A stretch of 64,000 nt of DNA, from NCBI GenBank assembly GCA_016711265.1, contig JADJTI010000006.1, positions 248,001 through 312,000 on the forward strand, read 5' to 3'. The translations under genes and the position numbers were made by a program. The notes under the pieces were generated by a model. The model saw only the letters and a program-made list of their open reading frames with translations, was not told where the DNA came from and searched no databases. Of the stretch, positions 25,328 to 34,369 are shown piece after piece. Position 1 is the stretch's first letter. Each line of letters begins with the position of its first letter. The stretch comes from Austwickia sp. (GTDB lineage: Bacteria > Actinomycetota > Actinomycetes > Actinomycetales > Dermatophilaceae).

Positions 25328-25757
25328 TAGGCTTGACGACAGGTTTCAGCCCTCGCCGCTACTGAGCAGACTCCATCGCCAACTGACTCAGGATGACTTG
25401 CACGTCGAGGGTAGAGTCAGATATGCGGGAGTCCTTTCCAGTCGGTCTGGAGAACTGGCGGTTCTCTTCGAGACGCGTGATGGCAACCGCCTAACAGGAT
25501 GGTGCCTCTTCTTGGGCGGGAGCGTCGCACTGCAGGCGGAGTGCGTAGACAACTGGGTGCAATGGAAATCCGAGGAGATTCGCTACACCTTGATTGAGTG
25601 GCTGGACGTGGGTCGGCATACGATCGATTATGCCGGACTAGCGCCGGTGCGCTATGCGCGAGAAGCGGTGTTAGAAGGGGAGGCTCGGGCATCTCCTTGG
25701 CTGCCTAATAGTCATTGGTTAGAGCTGCAGCGATTCCCGTTTGGATTCATGACGTAA
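25314..25757 (+). CDS. Hypothetical protein
   Basis: A 147-residue open frame with ATG at 25314 just after a GGGGGAG. It overlaps the nuclease stub by 14 bases. I do not recognise the family. It is mixed alpha/beta with no signal peptide; features are 'LDDRFQPSPLLSRLHRQLTQ' at the start and several tryptophans (for example 'NWVQWKSEEIRYTLIEWLDV'). GC content is lower than in the core genes. It might be a protein associated with the lost nuclease, but nothing proves this. Confidence 0.5.
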   Translation: MAIADRLDDRFQPSPLLSRLHRQLTQDDLHVEGRVRYAGVLSSRSGELAVLFETRDGNRLTGWCLFLGGSVALQAECVDNWVQWKSEEIRYTLIEWLDVGRHTIDYAGLAPVRYAREAVLEGEARASPWLPNSHWLELQRFPFGFMT

Positions 25758-26299
25758 AAATGATGTCGGGAGCCTTGATCTGCGAGCATCACTGTAAGGC
25801 GCGGGAAAAGCACAATGTCGAGGATCTTGCTCCGGCAGTGTCGGGGTCTCGTATTCGGGGCCGCGCGGTCGCGTCGTACGGCCCGACTCGTGCCACTTCT
25901 CAGGGGTGAGGCGAGTGCCGAGTTCGTGACCTGTGGTGATGCGGGCGGGGTGGCGGTTGTGGGGTGACTAATCCCCGTGCTGGGTAGGGTCGGAGGGTGG
26001 CATCGTTCGTGCGGAAGGTGCCCACGGCCGTTGGAGGTGTCCGAGCTCCCCGTCCGCCTCAGACAGCGCGCGGATCACGTGAGGTGTCAGGACGAGATCT
26101 CTAGGCACGGGCTGGGCAGGTAGTAGGTGAAGGCCCACCTCCCGGGCTCCCGATGCGCGGAACCGAACGGGCTGTCGACGAAGTCCGCTGGATCCTTGCG
26201 GCCAACATACAACTAAGCAACGCCTTCAGTAGGAACTCGCACCCCAAGATGCAACTCCACTTGCATGGAACGGCCCGACTGCACCGACTGTTTGCGGGA
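25758..26299. other. Gene-poor interval containing a probable IS1634-type start fragment
   Basis: No intact gene is seen. At 25997 a GTG opens a frame 'VASFVRKVPTAVGG', which resembles the N-terminus of IS1634-family transposases; it stops at 26104 after losing similarity. The GGGGTGACTAATCCCC palindrome just before it (around 25961-25976) may be part of the element's end. Support is limited to about 14 residues. Confidence 0.4.
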
Positions 26300-27586
26300 T
26301 CACCTCAACGTCCAGGTTGCGCGCGGGTCCTTGGGCGACAGCCCCTGCCAGCTGACGATGCCCTCGTCGCGCAGGTGGGCCAAGGCGCGGGTGGCCGTCA
26401 TCCTGCTGATGCCCGCCAGCTCGATGATCTGACCTGTGCCCATCGGCTGACCACCCACGCGAAGCACGTCGAGCACCGCCTTGGCGCTCGGGGTCAGCCT
26501 CTTGAGGATCTCCGCCGGAAGGGCGTCGCTGGCCAGGAGAACCAGACGGACGCTCGACGAGAGTTGCGTGTACACGGGATCGGCGAGTCCCCGGCGTCGC
26601 ATCTCGTCGAACATGCGGCGGATGCCTTCCCCGAGTTCCCTCGTGATGCCGAGGTCGGAGCAAACCCGCGCGATGCGCGGATTGCGTGCGTAGCGTTCGA
26701 TGTCCAGCGGCCTGGCTGGGTCGACCACACCGGGGAACCGACCCGGCGAGCTGATCTGGATGCGATTGGGGAAGATCTCCACCCGGATGTGGTCACCCAT
26801 CAGGCTGTACGAGCGGTGGACCACGGCATTGACCAGACCTTCGAGCCACGCGTCTCGCGGGATCCGCGGCACGGCGGAGAACAGCCCATCCGGCCCAAGC
26901 TGCTGCCATTTCGGCATGAGGCGCTCGATCTCCTCAGCCGCCTCGTGAATCTGCTGCGGGAGGGAGCCCTCACGCCGAATGTCGGCACCGTCCTCCAACG
27001 TCATCCGCGAGCCGAGGCCCTGCTCGATGTCGCCGTACCGCAGGATGCGGACGACGGCATGGGGGAACTCGCGTTGGGGGCGCTTGTCGAACAGCAGGCA
27101 GGCGGCCACCGTGACGCGATCGCGGCGATCTAGCAGGTCCCTCGCCGTCAGCATGCTCCGGATACTGGTCGAACCCAGAGCGTCTGCGTACGCCGTCAAC
27201 TGCACCTGGTCGAGGTCATCCACGTCGAGGGGAACAGCCGAACCCTCGTAGGCAGCCGCCCCCGGTCGTACGCGAGTTCCTGGCGCTGGGCGGCGGAGAG
27301 CTTGCGGGACTCGTCTCCGACACGGAGGTACGCCGTGCCGTTCGTCAGAGCGTGCAGCGTATCCGACGGTTCGACCCGCACTACGACCAGGGGTGTGGTC
27401 GCCATCAGGAGTCCTGGTCATCAACTCGTCGATGCTGGCCCGCACCGCTGGCGTGGTGTGATCCCACGCGGCTTTCCGAAGCGCGTTGACCTTGCGTGCC
27501 TCTACACCGTCGACGACGCCATCGTGGAGGCCGACAACGATCGTTCCGCCCTCGGCGTTGGCCATGGCGACCATCGGAACGGCCAA
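26300..27586 (-). pseudogene. AlbA/Schlafen-type ATP-binding transcriptional regulator, 5'-truncated and frameshifted
   Basis: The readable part covers the end of the AlbA_2 domain ('VAMANAEGGTIVVGLHDG'), the ATP-binding domain ('AWLEGLVNAVVHRSYSLMGD', 'IFPNRIQISSPGRFPG') and a C-terminal winged helix ('GTGQIIELAGISRMTATRAL'). The segment 'VVRVEPSDTLHALTNGTAY...QELAYDRG' lies in another frame. One extra base near 27405-27425 and one missing G near 27268 are needed to restore it. The first part of the AlbA domain is missing: homology ends at about 27600, where an ISL3 transposase relic begins. Related proteins are often found with toxin or defence genes. Confidence 0.75.
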
Positions 27587-27596
27587 GTCCTTTGCA

Positions 27597-28150
27597 CTAA
27601 GCTAAGGTCCTCACCCCCTCGAAGCGGGTCTCATCCTCGGCCATCGCTTGCAGCAGCGGCTTGATCGAGGTCCACACCGTCCGCCAGGTGGTGCCCAGCT
27701 GCCGGGCGATCCCGGCGATCGAGGCGTGCTCACGACGCAGCTGGCGGACCGCCCACCAGCACGCCCGGACCGTCAGCAGGGCCCGCGGACGAGCAAGGCC
27801 GGAGTGCTGCTCGGTGACCACGCCAGCCGGGCAGGAGGGCTCGGCGCACTTCCAGGTCCGCTTGCGCCACACCACCTCCACCGGCCTGCCGAAACACGGG
27901 GTGTCGATCAGCGTCACGTTGCTCCGGCCGTGGCTACCGGCGATCACCCCGCAGGCCGGACAGCCCTCACCCTCGCCTGGGACTCAACGACCACTTTCAG
28001 CCACGGGCCTTGCTTGCCGATGTGCTCAGCGACCTGGAGCACATGGAACCCGTCGAGCCCGACGAGGGTGTCGCAGCGATCGCAGTACTGCCCCAGTGAG
28101 GGGGGATCAGGACAGGAGCGCGCGCGAGCACACACCTTAGGCTCGGACAT
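27597..28150 (-). pseudogene. ISL3-family transposase remnant (N-terminal third)
   Basis: Two overlapping minus-strand frames join into the N-terminus of an ISL3 transposase. The first has 'LVGLDGFHVLQVAEHIGKQG'; the second has the GCPACG zinc-finger residues, then 'CFGRPVEVVWRKRTWKCAEP' and the HTH 'ARQLGTTWRTVWTSIKPLLQ'. One base must be changed near 27955 to join them. Homology ends abruptly at 'FEGVRTLA', where 'GVDEH' and the DDE catalytic part should follow. The relic abuts the truncated AlbA-type regulator, so its arrival probably cut that gene. Confidence 0.8.
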
Positions 28151-28267
28151 CGTCGAGGCCTTCCGCGTTCTGGTTGCTTGGTCGCTCCAGATGCTGGAAG
28201 GCCTCGACCCCCATCCCGGTCAGCTCAAGGCCGCGAGTCGCTCACACCCACCCCAGGTACGAAGAGC

Positions 28268-28477
28268 CTCAAAAGAACGTCCTGAACAGCCGCCGTTGGA
28301 CCACCCGCGCCGAACTGCGCCTGGCGATCGTCACCTGGATCGAACGGACCTATCACCGCCGACGCCGACAACGCGCCCTGGGCAAGACCACCCCATCGAG
28401 TTTGAGACCATCTACTGGCCCGCACACGCGGCCTGAACCACCACACCCCAAGTGTCAATCAAACCTTCAGCAGTCCC
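28268..28477 (+). mobile_element. Truncated copy of the IS3-A element (3' end), inverted relative to the copy at 34.2 kb
   Basis: 28327-28477 is nearly identical to the reverse complement of 34178-34329, and 28268-28329 to that of 35655-35716: together the last 210 bases of IS3-A including its terminal repeat (ending CTTCAGCAGTCCC). The coded C-terminus is 'VLNSRRWTTRAELRLAI', 'WIERTYHRRRRQRALGKTTP'. A run of four C here versus five in the other copy puts the last residues out of frame. The element end abuts directly on the truncated group II intron at 28478. Confidence 0.88.
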
Positions 28478-29737
28478 ATGGCCGTGTGGCTGTCGAGGAA
28501 TGCGATGACGACGACACCCTCGCCGGTGCGGCGTGTGTACATCCCGAAGGCCAACGGCAAACGCCGCCCGCTGGGCATCCCGACGCCGATCGACCGTGCC
28601 ATCCAGGCCATGGTCGCTAACGCGTTGGAACCGGAGTGGGAGGCCCGCTTCGAACCGGACGTGTACGGCTTCCGGCCCGGACGCGGCTGCCATGACGCCA
28701 TCGAGGCGATCTTCGGCCTGTGCGGGAAGCGGAAATCGCTTCGCGCGTGGGTGCTGGACGCTGACCTGAAGGCGGCGTTCGACAACATCAGCCACGACCA
28801 CCTCCTGACCATGCTCGACGGATTCCCTGCCAAGGGGCACGTCGCCGCATGGTTGAAGGCGGGGGTCATGGAAGACGGCGAGTACCTGCCGACCGAGGCG
28901 GGCACACCGCAAGGGGGCATCATCTCGCCGCTGCTGTTGAACATCGCCATGCACGGGATGGAGGAAGCCGCCGGGGAACGCCGGTACTCCCGAACCAGGA
29001 AGTCCCAGCCCGACGGAATCGTGCCCGGCACTCCGGCCGTCGTCCGTTACGCGGACGACTTCGTGGTCATGTGCCACACGCGCGAGGAAGCCCTGGCGGT
29101 CAAGGCGCGTCTGAGCGAATGGTTTCGGCCCCGAGGGTTGTCGTTCAACGAGGACAAGACACACATCGTGCACCTGTCCGAGGGGTTCGACTTCCTCGGG
29201 TTCACGATCAGGCGCTACCCGAGGAGCGGAAAGGTCCTGACCCGGCCGTCGAAGGCGGCTGTGCAACGGATCCGCGACAAGCTCAGAGTCGAGGTGATTC
29301 GACGTAACGGGGCTAACGCCCCTGCGGTCATCGCCGCCGTGAACCCGATCATCCGCGGGTGGGCGGCGTACTACCGCATCGGAGCGTCGAAGAAGATCTA
29401 CGCCCAGTTGGATTACTGGATGTGGATCCGCCTGTGGCGCTAGGCCCGGCGCGCGCACCCGAATAAGGGAAAGCGGTGGATTCAGACACGCTACTGGGGA
29501 CGATTCCACCCCAGACGCGACGATCGATGGGTATTCGGAGACCACGAAAGTGGCATCTACCTGCGAAGATTCGCATGGACTCCCATCGTGCGCCACGTGA
29601 AAGTCAAGGGCCGGGCATCGATTGATGACCCGACCCTGACCGGCTACTGGCGGCAACGTCGCAGGCGCCGACCTGACCCGACGCAGACCCTGCCAGCATT
29701 CCTCCCCCCGCCCACCGCCGCCCTCGGACTTGCCTGA
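28478..29737 (+). pseudogene. ltrA: Group II intron reverse transcriptase/maturase, 5'-truncated with an in-frame stop
   Basis: Reverse transcriptase motifs are clear: 'VYIPKANGKRRPLGIPTPID', 'DVYGFRPGRGCHDAIEAIF', 'LDADLKAAFDNISH', 'GTPQGGIISPLLLNIAMHGM' and the catalytic 'VRYADDFVVMC', then the maturase X domain ('IIRGWAAYYRI'). A TAG at 29441-29443 stands where TGG is expected ('LWR-stop-ARRAHPNKG'). The same frame continues to 29737 with the usual 'WIQTRYWGRFHPRRDDRWVF' and 'GYWRQRRRRRP' tail. About 90 N-terminal residues are missing because an IS3-A end replaces them. The element is immobile on its own. Confidence 0.85.
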
Positions 29738-29810
29738 GCCGGATGCTCTGAAAGGGGCACGTCCGGTTCTGAGGTAGCCCCGGCGCAGCAATGCGCCGGG
29801 GCTACCCGAC
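29736..29810 (+). ncRNA. Group II intron domains V and VI with 3' splice end
   Basis: 29736-29769 is a typical 34-nt domain V (GAGCCGGATGCTCTGAAAG..., ending CACGTCCGGTTC). Domain VI follows as a perfect 14-bp hairpin (29773-29786 with 29793-29806, loop AGCAAT). The intron probably ends in CTACCCGAC at 29810. The stop codon of the maturase overlaps the first bases of domain V. Domains I-III and the 5' splice site are lost. Confidence 0.85.
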
Positions 29811-30690
29811 AACCCCACCAGGCGCCGGGCTCGGGCCAGGGAGGCCTCGTCCAGAAAGCGGGAGCCGTTCTTGACGGTGACAAACCTGGGGGTGCGGGCA
29901 GCCTTCTCGCCGGCGACGACGGCCTTCGCCCGGTTCTCCTGCAGGGTGAGGGTCTTGCGGTCGCGGACGGCGCGTTTGGTGGAGTACGCCCACACCGCCC
30001 GCCACGACTTCTGGTGGATCGCCGGGTCCCAGACCGGTTCGGCCCGCTTGTAGGTGTCCTTGACACCGGTCGCCGCCTTGGTCGCCGCCCGTGGGGTGAT
30101 GGTGTCGATGACCTGCCCATCGGTGAACGCGTCGCCGTGCCAGCGGAAGTGGGAGGCGAGGTCGTTTGGGGCCTTGGTCACGCGGGAGCCGACGATGAAC
30201 CGCAGCCCGGCTTCGTCCAGGGCTTTCAGGTTCGACGCGGACAGCATGCCAGCGTCGGCGACGACGACGAAGTCGCTGAGGCCGTGCCGGGCCTGGAATC
30301 CCTCGATGATCGGCAGGATCGTCAAGGTCTCGGCCTTGTTGCCCTCGAAGCAGCCGATCTCCAGCGGGAACCCGTGCCGGTCGACCAGCAGCCCGACGAC
30401 GATTTGGGGGTCGACCCGGCGTTCCTTGGAATAGCCGACCTTGCGCAGGTCGTCTTCCTTCTCCACCTCGAAGTACAGCGTGGTGACGTCGTACAAGCAC
30501 AAGCTGATGTCACCGACGATGGCCGCGTGAGCCAAACACGCCGTGGCGATCTGACCCCGGTAGTCCCGCTGCCGGGCGCGGGTCAACGTGCGGCGCATCG
30601 TCTTCTCACAGGCCGGCCGCTGTCCCAGGTCGGTCAGCACCCACCATCGCGGCACTCGGCCGATCGTCACCGACCGTGACCACGGCCGGT
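29811..30690 (-). pseudogene. IS1634-family transposase fragment interrupted by the group II intron
   Basis: About 290 residues of a DDE transposase: 'LYDVTTLYFEVEKEDDLRKV', 'GYSKERRVDPQIVVGLLVDR', 'GFPLEIGCFEGNKAET' and 'FVVVADAGMLSASNLKALDE'. It is cut exactly at the intron 3' end after 'ASLARARRLVGL'. The C-terminal part, expected beyond the intron's 5' end, is not present. The N-terminus fades around 30690, so the 5' boundary is approximate. The long open frame continuing through the intron antisense to 28412 is not a real protein. Confidence 0.75.
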
Positions 30691-31373
30691 TTGTGATCCG
30701 GGTGTGGTCACCTGGGGGGCGTGCGGGGGTCGCCCATCGTACGGGCCACCTCGCAGCATCAAGGGCCTGCACTCGCTGCGCTCGTTCCCGGTCGTTTCCG
30801 AGCCCACTACGGCGACTACCGCTCCTGATCACCAACACAGCAGACCGACCACATCAAACAGATTGAAAAGAATGGACCGGCCATGAGCGATGGACCACGA
30901 TAGTCACCCACCCCGGCGTCGAATCGAACGATCAGGTCATGTCACCTTCGATGGCCAACTGCGGATGTACTTGGCCGGCCACAAGTTCGTTGTTCACCTT
31001 GACTACCCGGTGGACAAAATCAGGAGGACCTTCGGGCCGACGCGCATTCGCTCGGACTTTCGTCCATGTCCTAACAGTCCAGCAGTCCTTTTCTGAGACC
31101 ACAGTGCTGCGCCAATCAGCCACCGACCCACTCTCTTGTCGAGATATAGCACCTCGGGCCACCCTGACAGCCTCTCCGTCCCTAATTCCCACGACTCTAC
31201 CGCCTCTCAGTGATTATGACATTTTACCAGCCGCTGACCATGAGCGTCCGATGTTGACTACCTCCTAACACACTATTGCCCTACGTGAGGCGAAATACAG
31301 ACCTACCGGGGCAGTGAAACCAACAATCTCTCCTTGCCCAGTCTGATCGTCCTGGACAAGATCGGGGATTCAA
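30691..31373. other. Interval without a supported gene
   Basis: No family was recognised. Base composition becomes more AT-rich from about 31080 towards the I36 gene. TTGACT at 31254 could be a -35 element for that gene, but no matching -10 is clear. Confidence 0.5.
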
Positions 31374-32000
31374 GTGAAAACTGTACGTTCGTTTGCGCCC
31401 ATTGTCGCGTTGACCGCGGCTATAGCGATCCCAGCCGGGACCGCTCATGGTAGTTCGGATCCTACCCCGAGCGGAGACCCAACGACCAAATCGCAAATTC
31501 AAGACACGGAGAGTCAGATACGCGGGTACTTGAAAGCCCATCCGGATGGCAAGAGGATCAGCAAGCACCGTGTCGCTTTCAAGGGCGGATCGGTGATCAT
31601 GAATTTCACGCCAGACGGCGCGACTGACGTGACCGCTGTGACGCAGGAGTCTACGGGTGGGGCTCAGTCTGTCCTGACAACCTACGGGTATGAAGAGGGT
31701 TGCCCGAGTGGCCTTACCCAGAAGTGGTTCTGCTTCTACGAACACACCTACTACAAGGGACGCATGCTCCAGTTTAGGGACTGCGCGCCCATTTGGGGCC
31801 ATAAAGAGACCTTCGCGGACTACGGCTTCCAGCGCAAAACCTCCTCGTGGGTTAACACCAAGACCGATACGGGAGTCGACGTATTCGTAAATCCTGACTG
31901 GACTGGCAGGTTGTGGGTCATGGGTCATGGCCTTACCAAGAGCTCAAACGTCGGGGTTGCGAACAACGATCGGGCATACACTTTCACTGCTTTCTGCTGA
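31374..32000 (+). CDS. Secreted peptidase inhibitor family I36-like protein
   Basis: A 208-residue secreted protein with signal peptide 'MKTVRSFAPIVALTAAIAIP...TAHG' and probable cleavage near residue 26. A helical propeptide-like region follows, then a crystallin-like I36 domain from about 110: 'CPSGLTQKWFCFYEHTYYKG', 'MLQFRDCAPIW', 'SSWVNTKTDTGVDVFVNPDW' and 'YTFTAFC'. Family members inhibit metalloproteases; whether this one does is unknown. The GTG start has only a weak GGGGA upstream. Codon use is clearly less GC-biased than in the core genes, consistent with transfer. Four cysteines probably form disulphides. Confidence 0.78.
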   Translation: MKTVRSFAPIVALTAAIAIPAGTAHGSSDPTPSGDPTTKSQIQDTESQIRGYLKAHPDGKRISKHRVAFKGGSVIMNFTPDGATDVTAVTQESTGGAQSVLTTYGYEEGCPSGLTQKWFCFYEHTYYKGRMLQFRDCAPIWGHKETFADYGFQRKTSSWVNTKTDTGVDVFVNPDWTGRLWVMGHGLTKSSNVGVANNDRAYTFTAFC

Positions 32001-32008
32001 CTGGCGCC

Positions 32009-32064
32009 CGAGCATTAGGTGGCGTGCGTTAAGGTACAGGCTGACGCACGCCACCTAATGCTCG
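32009..32064. terminator. 21-bp perfect hairpin between convergent genes
   Basis: The arms 32009-32029 and 32044-32064 (starting CGAGCATTAGGTGGC) are perfectly complementary around a 14-base loop, followed by TATTGTG. It lies nine bases past the I36 stop and before the end of the convergent gene at 32157, so it can serve both strands. Confidence 0.8.
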
Positions 32065-32156
32065 TATTGTGAGGAGGAAGTTCATCAATCATTTGAACGG
32101 CTCGCACCACATCATCGTTGCTTCAAACTCCTCCAGTATGTCGGGAAGCTACATCT

Positions 32157-33137
32157 TCACCGAAAAGCAACATAGCTAATCGTCGCAGGGATTGCGACAT
32201 TGAGCTTCCCGGGTGTCACTGTTAGGGTTTCCTCGACGGTCAACAGATTCCCAGTAGCGTCGAAAACGAGTGTCGTGCGGGTCGGTAACCCTCCCTGCCG
32301 GTGGTTTACGATGAAGGCTGTCCCGATGCGACCCAGTCGATCGACGGCCGTGCCCGCCAATTGCAAGTCCTTTTTCCTTCTGAGTAGCTCCAGAACAGCG
32401 CCGTTCACCACGCGAGACGTGCGCCATTCCATGCGTAGATCCCGGACTGCCGCGATCAGCTCTGGGGTGCTTTGCTCAGAGATGGGGTGCCCCACGGAAA
32501 GGTATCGATAGAGCGCGTTCGGGTCACTCGGTGGCGGCTCTGGGAACATGACATGGAATTCGCCAGTCCGGAACGTTTCTTCCCGAACAAGATCGCCCTC
32601 TCTCATGGTGAGTTCAACCGAGGGGCTCGGCACCCACGGTCGACCCCACCTCACGATGGATTTCCCCGATCGATCGGGTAGCCACTTCACCTGATGCTCG
32701 GTCGGAGCAACGGCATTGTGGACATCCCCCGTATCGACGCGACTCCAGAGTGACCAGTCGGCGAATTGGCTCTCCCGCTGGCTCTCGGTGGCATCGGCTT
32801 TCTGCTTCGTGCAAGCAATTAGACGATCAAACGAAACGTTGGTCGTTTCCCCACTGGACACGATCACCAGTTGTGGCGGTGTGACTGCATACGCCGGTCT
32901 CGACGTGACACCGCGTGGATCCATGAAAAGGAATGCGAGTAGGGCCAGGCAGGCTCCAATCGTAGCCGCGAGCAGCAGGTATGGACGGCGTACCGCGGTG
33001 CGCGCACTTCGCGCCAGAGTGCGAGGCTGGTGACTGGCAAGAATGCGTGCGAGGTCATCCCGCGCGCGACTGTCGAGCTCTTCGGTCGACCCATCGGGGG
33101 AGGGGTTGGCAGCCGCAAGACGCTTCAGCGTGTCCAT
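32157..33137 (-). CDS. CU044_5270-family membrane protein (probable sigma-factor partner)
   Basis: A 326-residue protein with a cytoplasmic N-terminus ('MDTLKRLAAANPSPDGSTEE', 'RDDLARILA'), one membrane helix near residues 65-85 ('PYLLLAATIGACLALLAFLF') and a large outside domain. This layout and the position right behind an ECF sigma factor are typical for the actinobacterial CU044_5270 family, thought to work like anti-sigma factors. The start at 33137 overlaps the sigma gene's end by 13 bases. A longer upstream frame has no homology. Confidence 0.75.
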   Translation of the reverse strand: MDTLKRLAAANPSPDGSTEELDSRARDDLARILASHQPRTLARSARTAVRRPYLLLAATIGACLALLAFLFMDPRGVTSRPAYAVTPPQLVIVSSGETTNVSFDRLIACTKQKADATESQRESQFADWSLWSRVDTGDVHNAVAPTEHQVKWLPDRSGKSIVRWGRPWVPSPSVELTMREGDLVREETFRTGEFHVMFPEPPPSDPNALYRYLSVGHPISEQSTPELIAAVRDLRMEWRTSRVVNGAVLELLRRKKDLQLAGTAVDRLGRIGTAFIVNHRQGGLPTRTTLVFDATGNLLTVEETLTVTPGKLNVAIPATISYVAFR

Positions 33138-33718
33138 GACTGGGCTCCAATCGGGTGTGCGGTAGTAGTCGGGCCGTCCCGTTCGCCGAGCTGCGTTCTG
33201 AGTCGTCGCCGCGCCCGGTGTAGACGCACGGCAGCGGTGGCCGGACGGCACTGCATCGCGACGGCAATCTGTTGGACTGTCAAGTCCTCCCAGGCCCAGA
33301 GTCGTAAAGACTCTTGGTCGACAGCAGACAAAGAAGCAAGAGCCAGATGTAACGCCGTGAAGTCCGTGTCCGCGGTTGCACCGCCCGGCCGTTGTTCATC
33401 GGCTAAACGCTCGATCAGGCGATGGGTACGTTCCTCGGATCGACGCTGGTTAGCGACGACGCGACGAGCGACCCCGTACAACCACGGCAGCGCCTCGGGG
33501 GGCACGTCGTGCCACCGCCGCCAGGCGGTGGCAAATGTCTCGCTGGTTGCGTCTCGTGCAGAGGCCTCGTCGAAGCAGCGTCTCCGGCAGTAGCGCAACA
33601 CCATCGGATAGGCCTCGGAGTACAGACGGGTGAACTCCTCCGCGGGGGTGGATCCCGGCTCAAGATTCACGTTGGGTGTATGTCCGACCGCAAGCCTTTG
33701 ATTACAAGCAACACTCAT
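33125..33718 (-). CDS. ECF-type sigma-70 family RNA polymerase sigma factor
   Basis: A 197-residue ECF sigma factor: region 2 'EEFTRLYSEAYPMVLRYCRR' and 'ARDATSETFATAWRRWHDVP', region 4 'LASLSAVDQESLRLWAWEDL' with the HTH 'TVQQIAVAMQCRPATAAVRL'. It would direct transcription of its own operon, including the membrane partner behind it. The start is uncertain: ATG 33718 is given, but a GTG at 33670 lies closer to the homology. It belongs to the accessory region, between insertion sequences. Confidence 0.82.
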   Translation of the reverse strand: MSVACNQRLAVGHTPNVNLEPGSTPAEEFTRLYSEAYPMVLRYCRRRCFDEASARDATSETFATAWRRWHDVPPEALPWLYGVARRVVANQRRSEERTHRLIERLADEQRPGGATADTDFTALHLALASLSAVDQESLRLWAWEDLTVQQIAVAMQCRPATAAVRLHRARRRLRTQLGERDGPTTTAHPIGAQSWTR

Positions 33719-34120
33719 CAAGGGTACGTCCGCACCATTTGCACCCACGCCGAGCGTGGCCACCAAACCCGCGCAGAAGGCCTAGAGGCGCGCCCAGATC
33801 ACGCCACCGGCACCCCAAGGCCCCGGCCGGCCGTGCATGGGGCCCCCACGACCCGCACGGGGTCTATTCGCACTCCGAGACCTTCGACGCTGACCAGGCT
33901 CCGCGGGCGATGGTCAATCTGGGGCTCCTGGAGGATCAGGGAGGATGTGGCGCACTGGCAGAACTGACGACCTGGCGGCGACGCACCTGCCCAGCGCACC
34001 TCTCGATCCGAGAGTCGCGACTTCGTGGGCTGCAACGCCTTGTCCAGTGATGTTCGTTTCGAGCACGTCGACGAGGGACCAGTCGTCACCGGTCGTTAGG
34101 TGTCCGAAACGCCTGCTCAC
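33719..34120. other. Interval without a supported gene, left of the IS nest
   Basis: Several short frames exist but none shows family signatures or a ribosome site. It could be the remains of a gene cut by the IS1380-type element, but no matching half was recognised on the right flank at 38.4 kb. Confidence 0.5.
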
Positions 34121-34369
34121 TAAGCCTCGATCCACTGATGGGCTTTGAGGTGTTGAGCGTGCCGTAACGCGAAGAAGGGGACTGCTGAAGGTTTGATTGA
34201 CACTTGGGGTGTGGTGGTTCAGGCCGCGTGTGCGGGCCAGTAGATGGTCTCAAACTCGATGGGGGTGGTCTTGCCCAGGGCGCGTTGTCGGCGTCGGCGG
34301 TGATAGGTCCGTTCGATCCAGGTGACGATTGATCTGGTGGGCTTTGAGTGGACAGTGATTTCGACTGGT

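Noticed and set aside
24000..26300. Direct repeat of the tRNA-Leu 3' end as an attachment site
   Set aside because: I looked for the T-arm and acceptor sequence of the tRNA at the left end of the accessory region and did not find it.
28412..30838. An 808-codon open frame on the minus strand
   Set aside because: Only the part from about 29811 to 30690 is transposase. The remainder reads antisense through the group II intron and the maturase gene and has no homology.
33676..34089. Overlapping small frames on both strands left of the IS nest
   Set aside because: None has a ribosome site, family signature or consistent codon bias. They are open by chance in GC-rich DNA.
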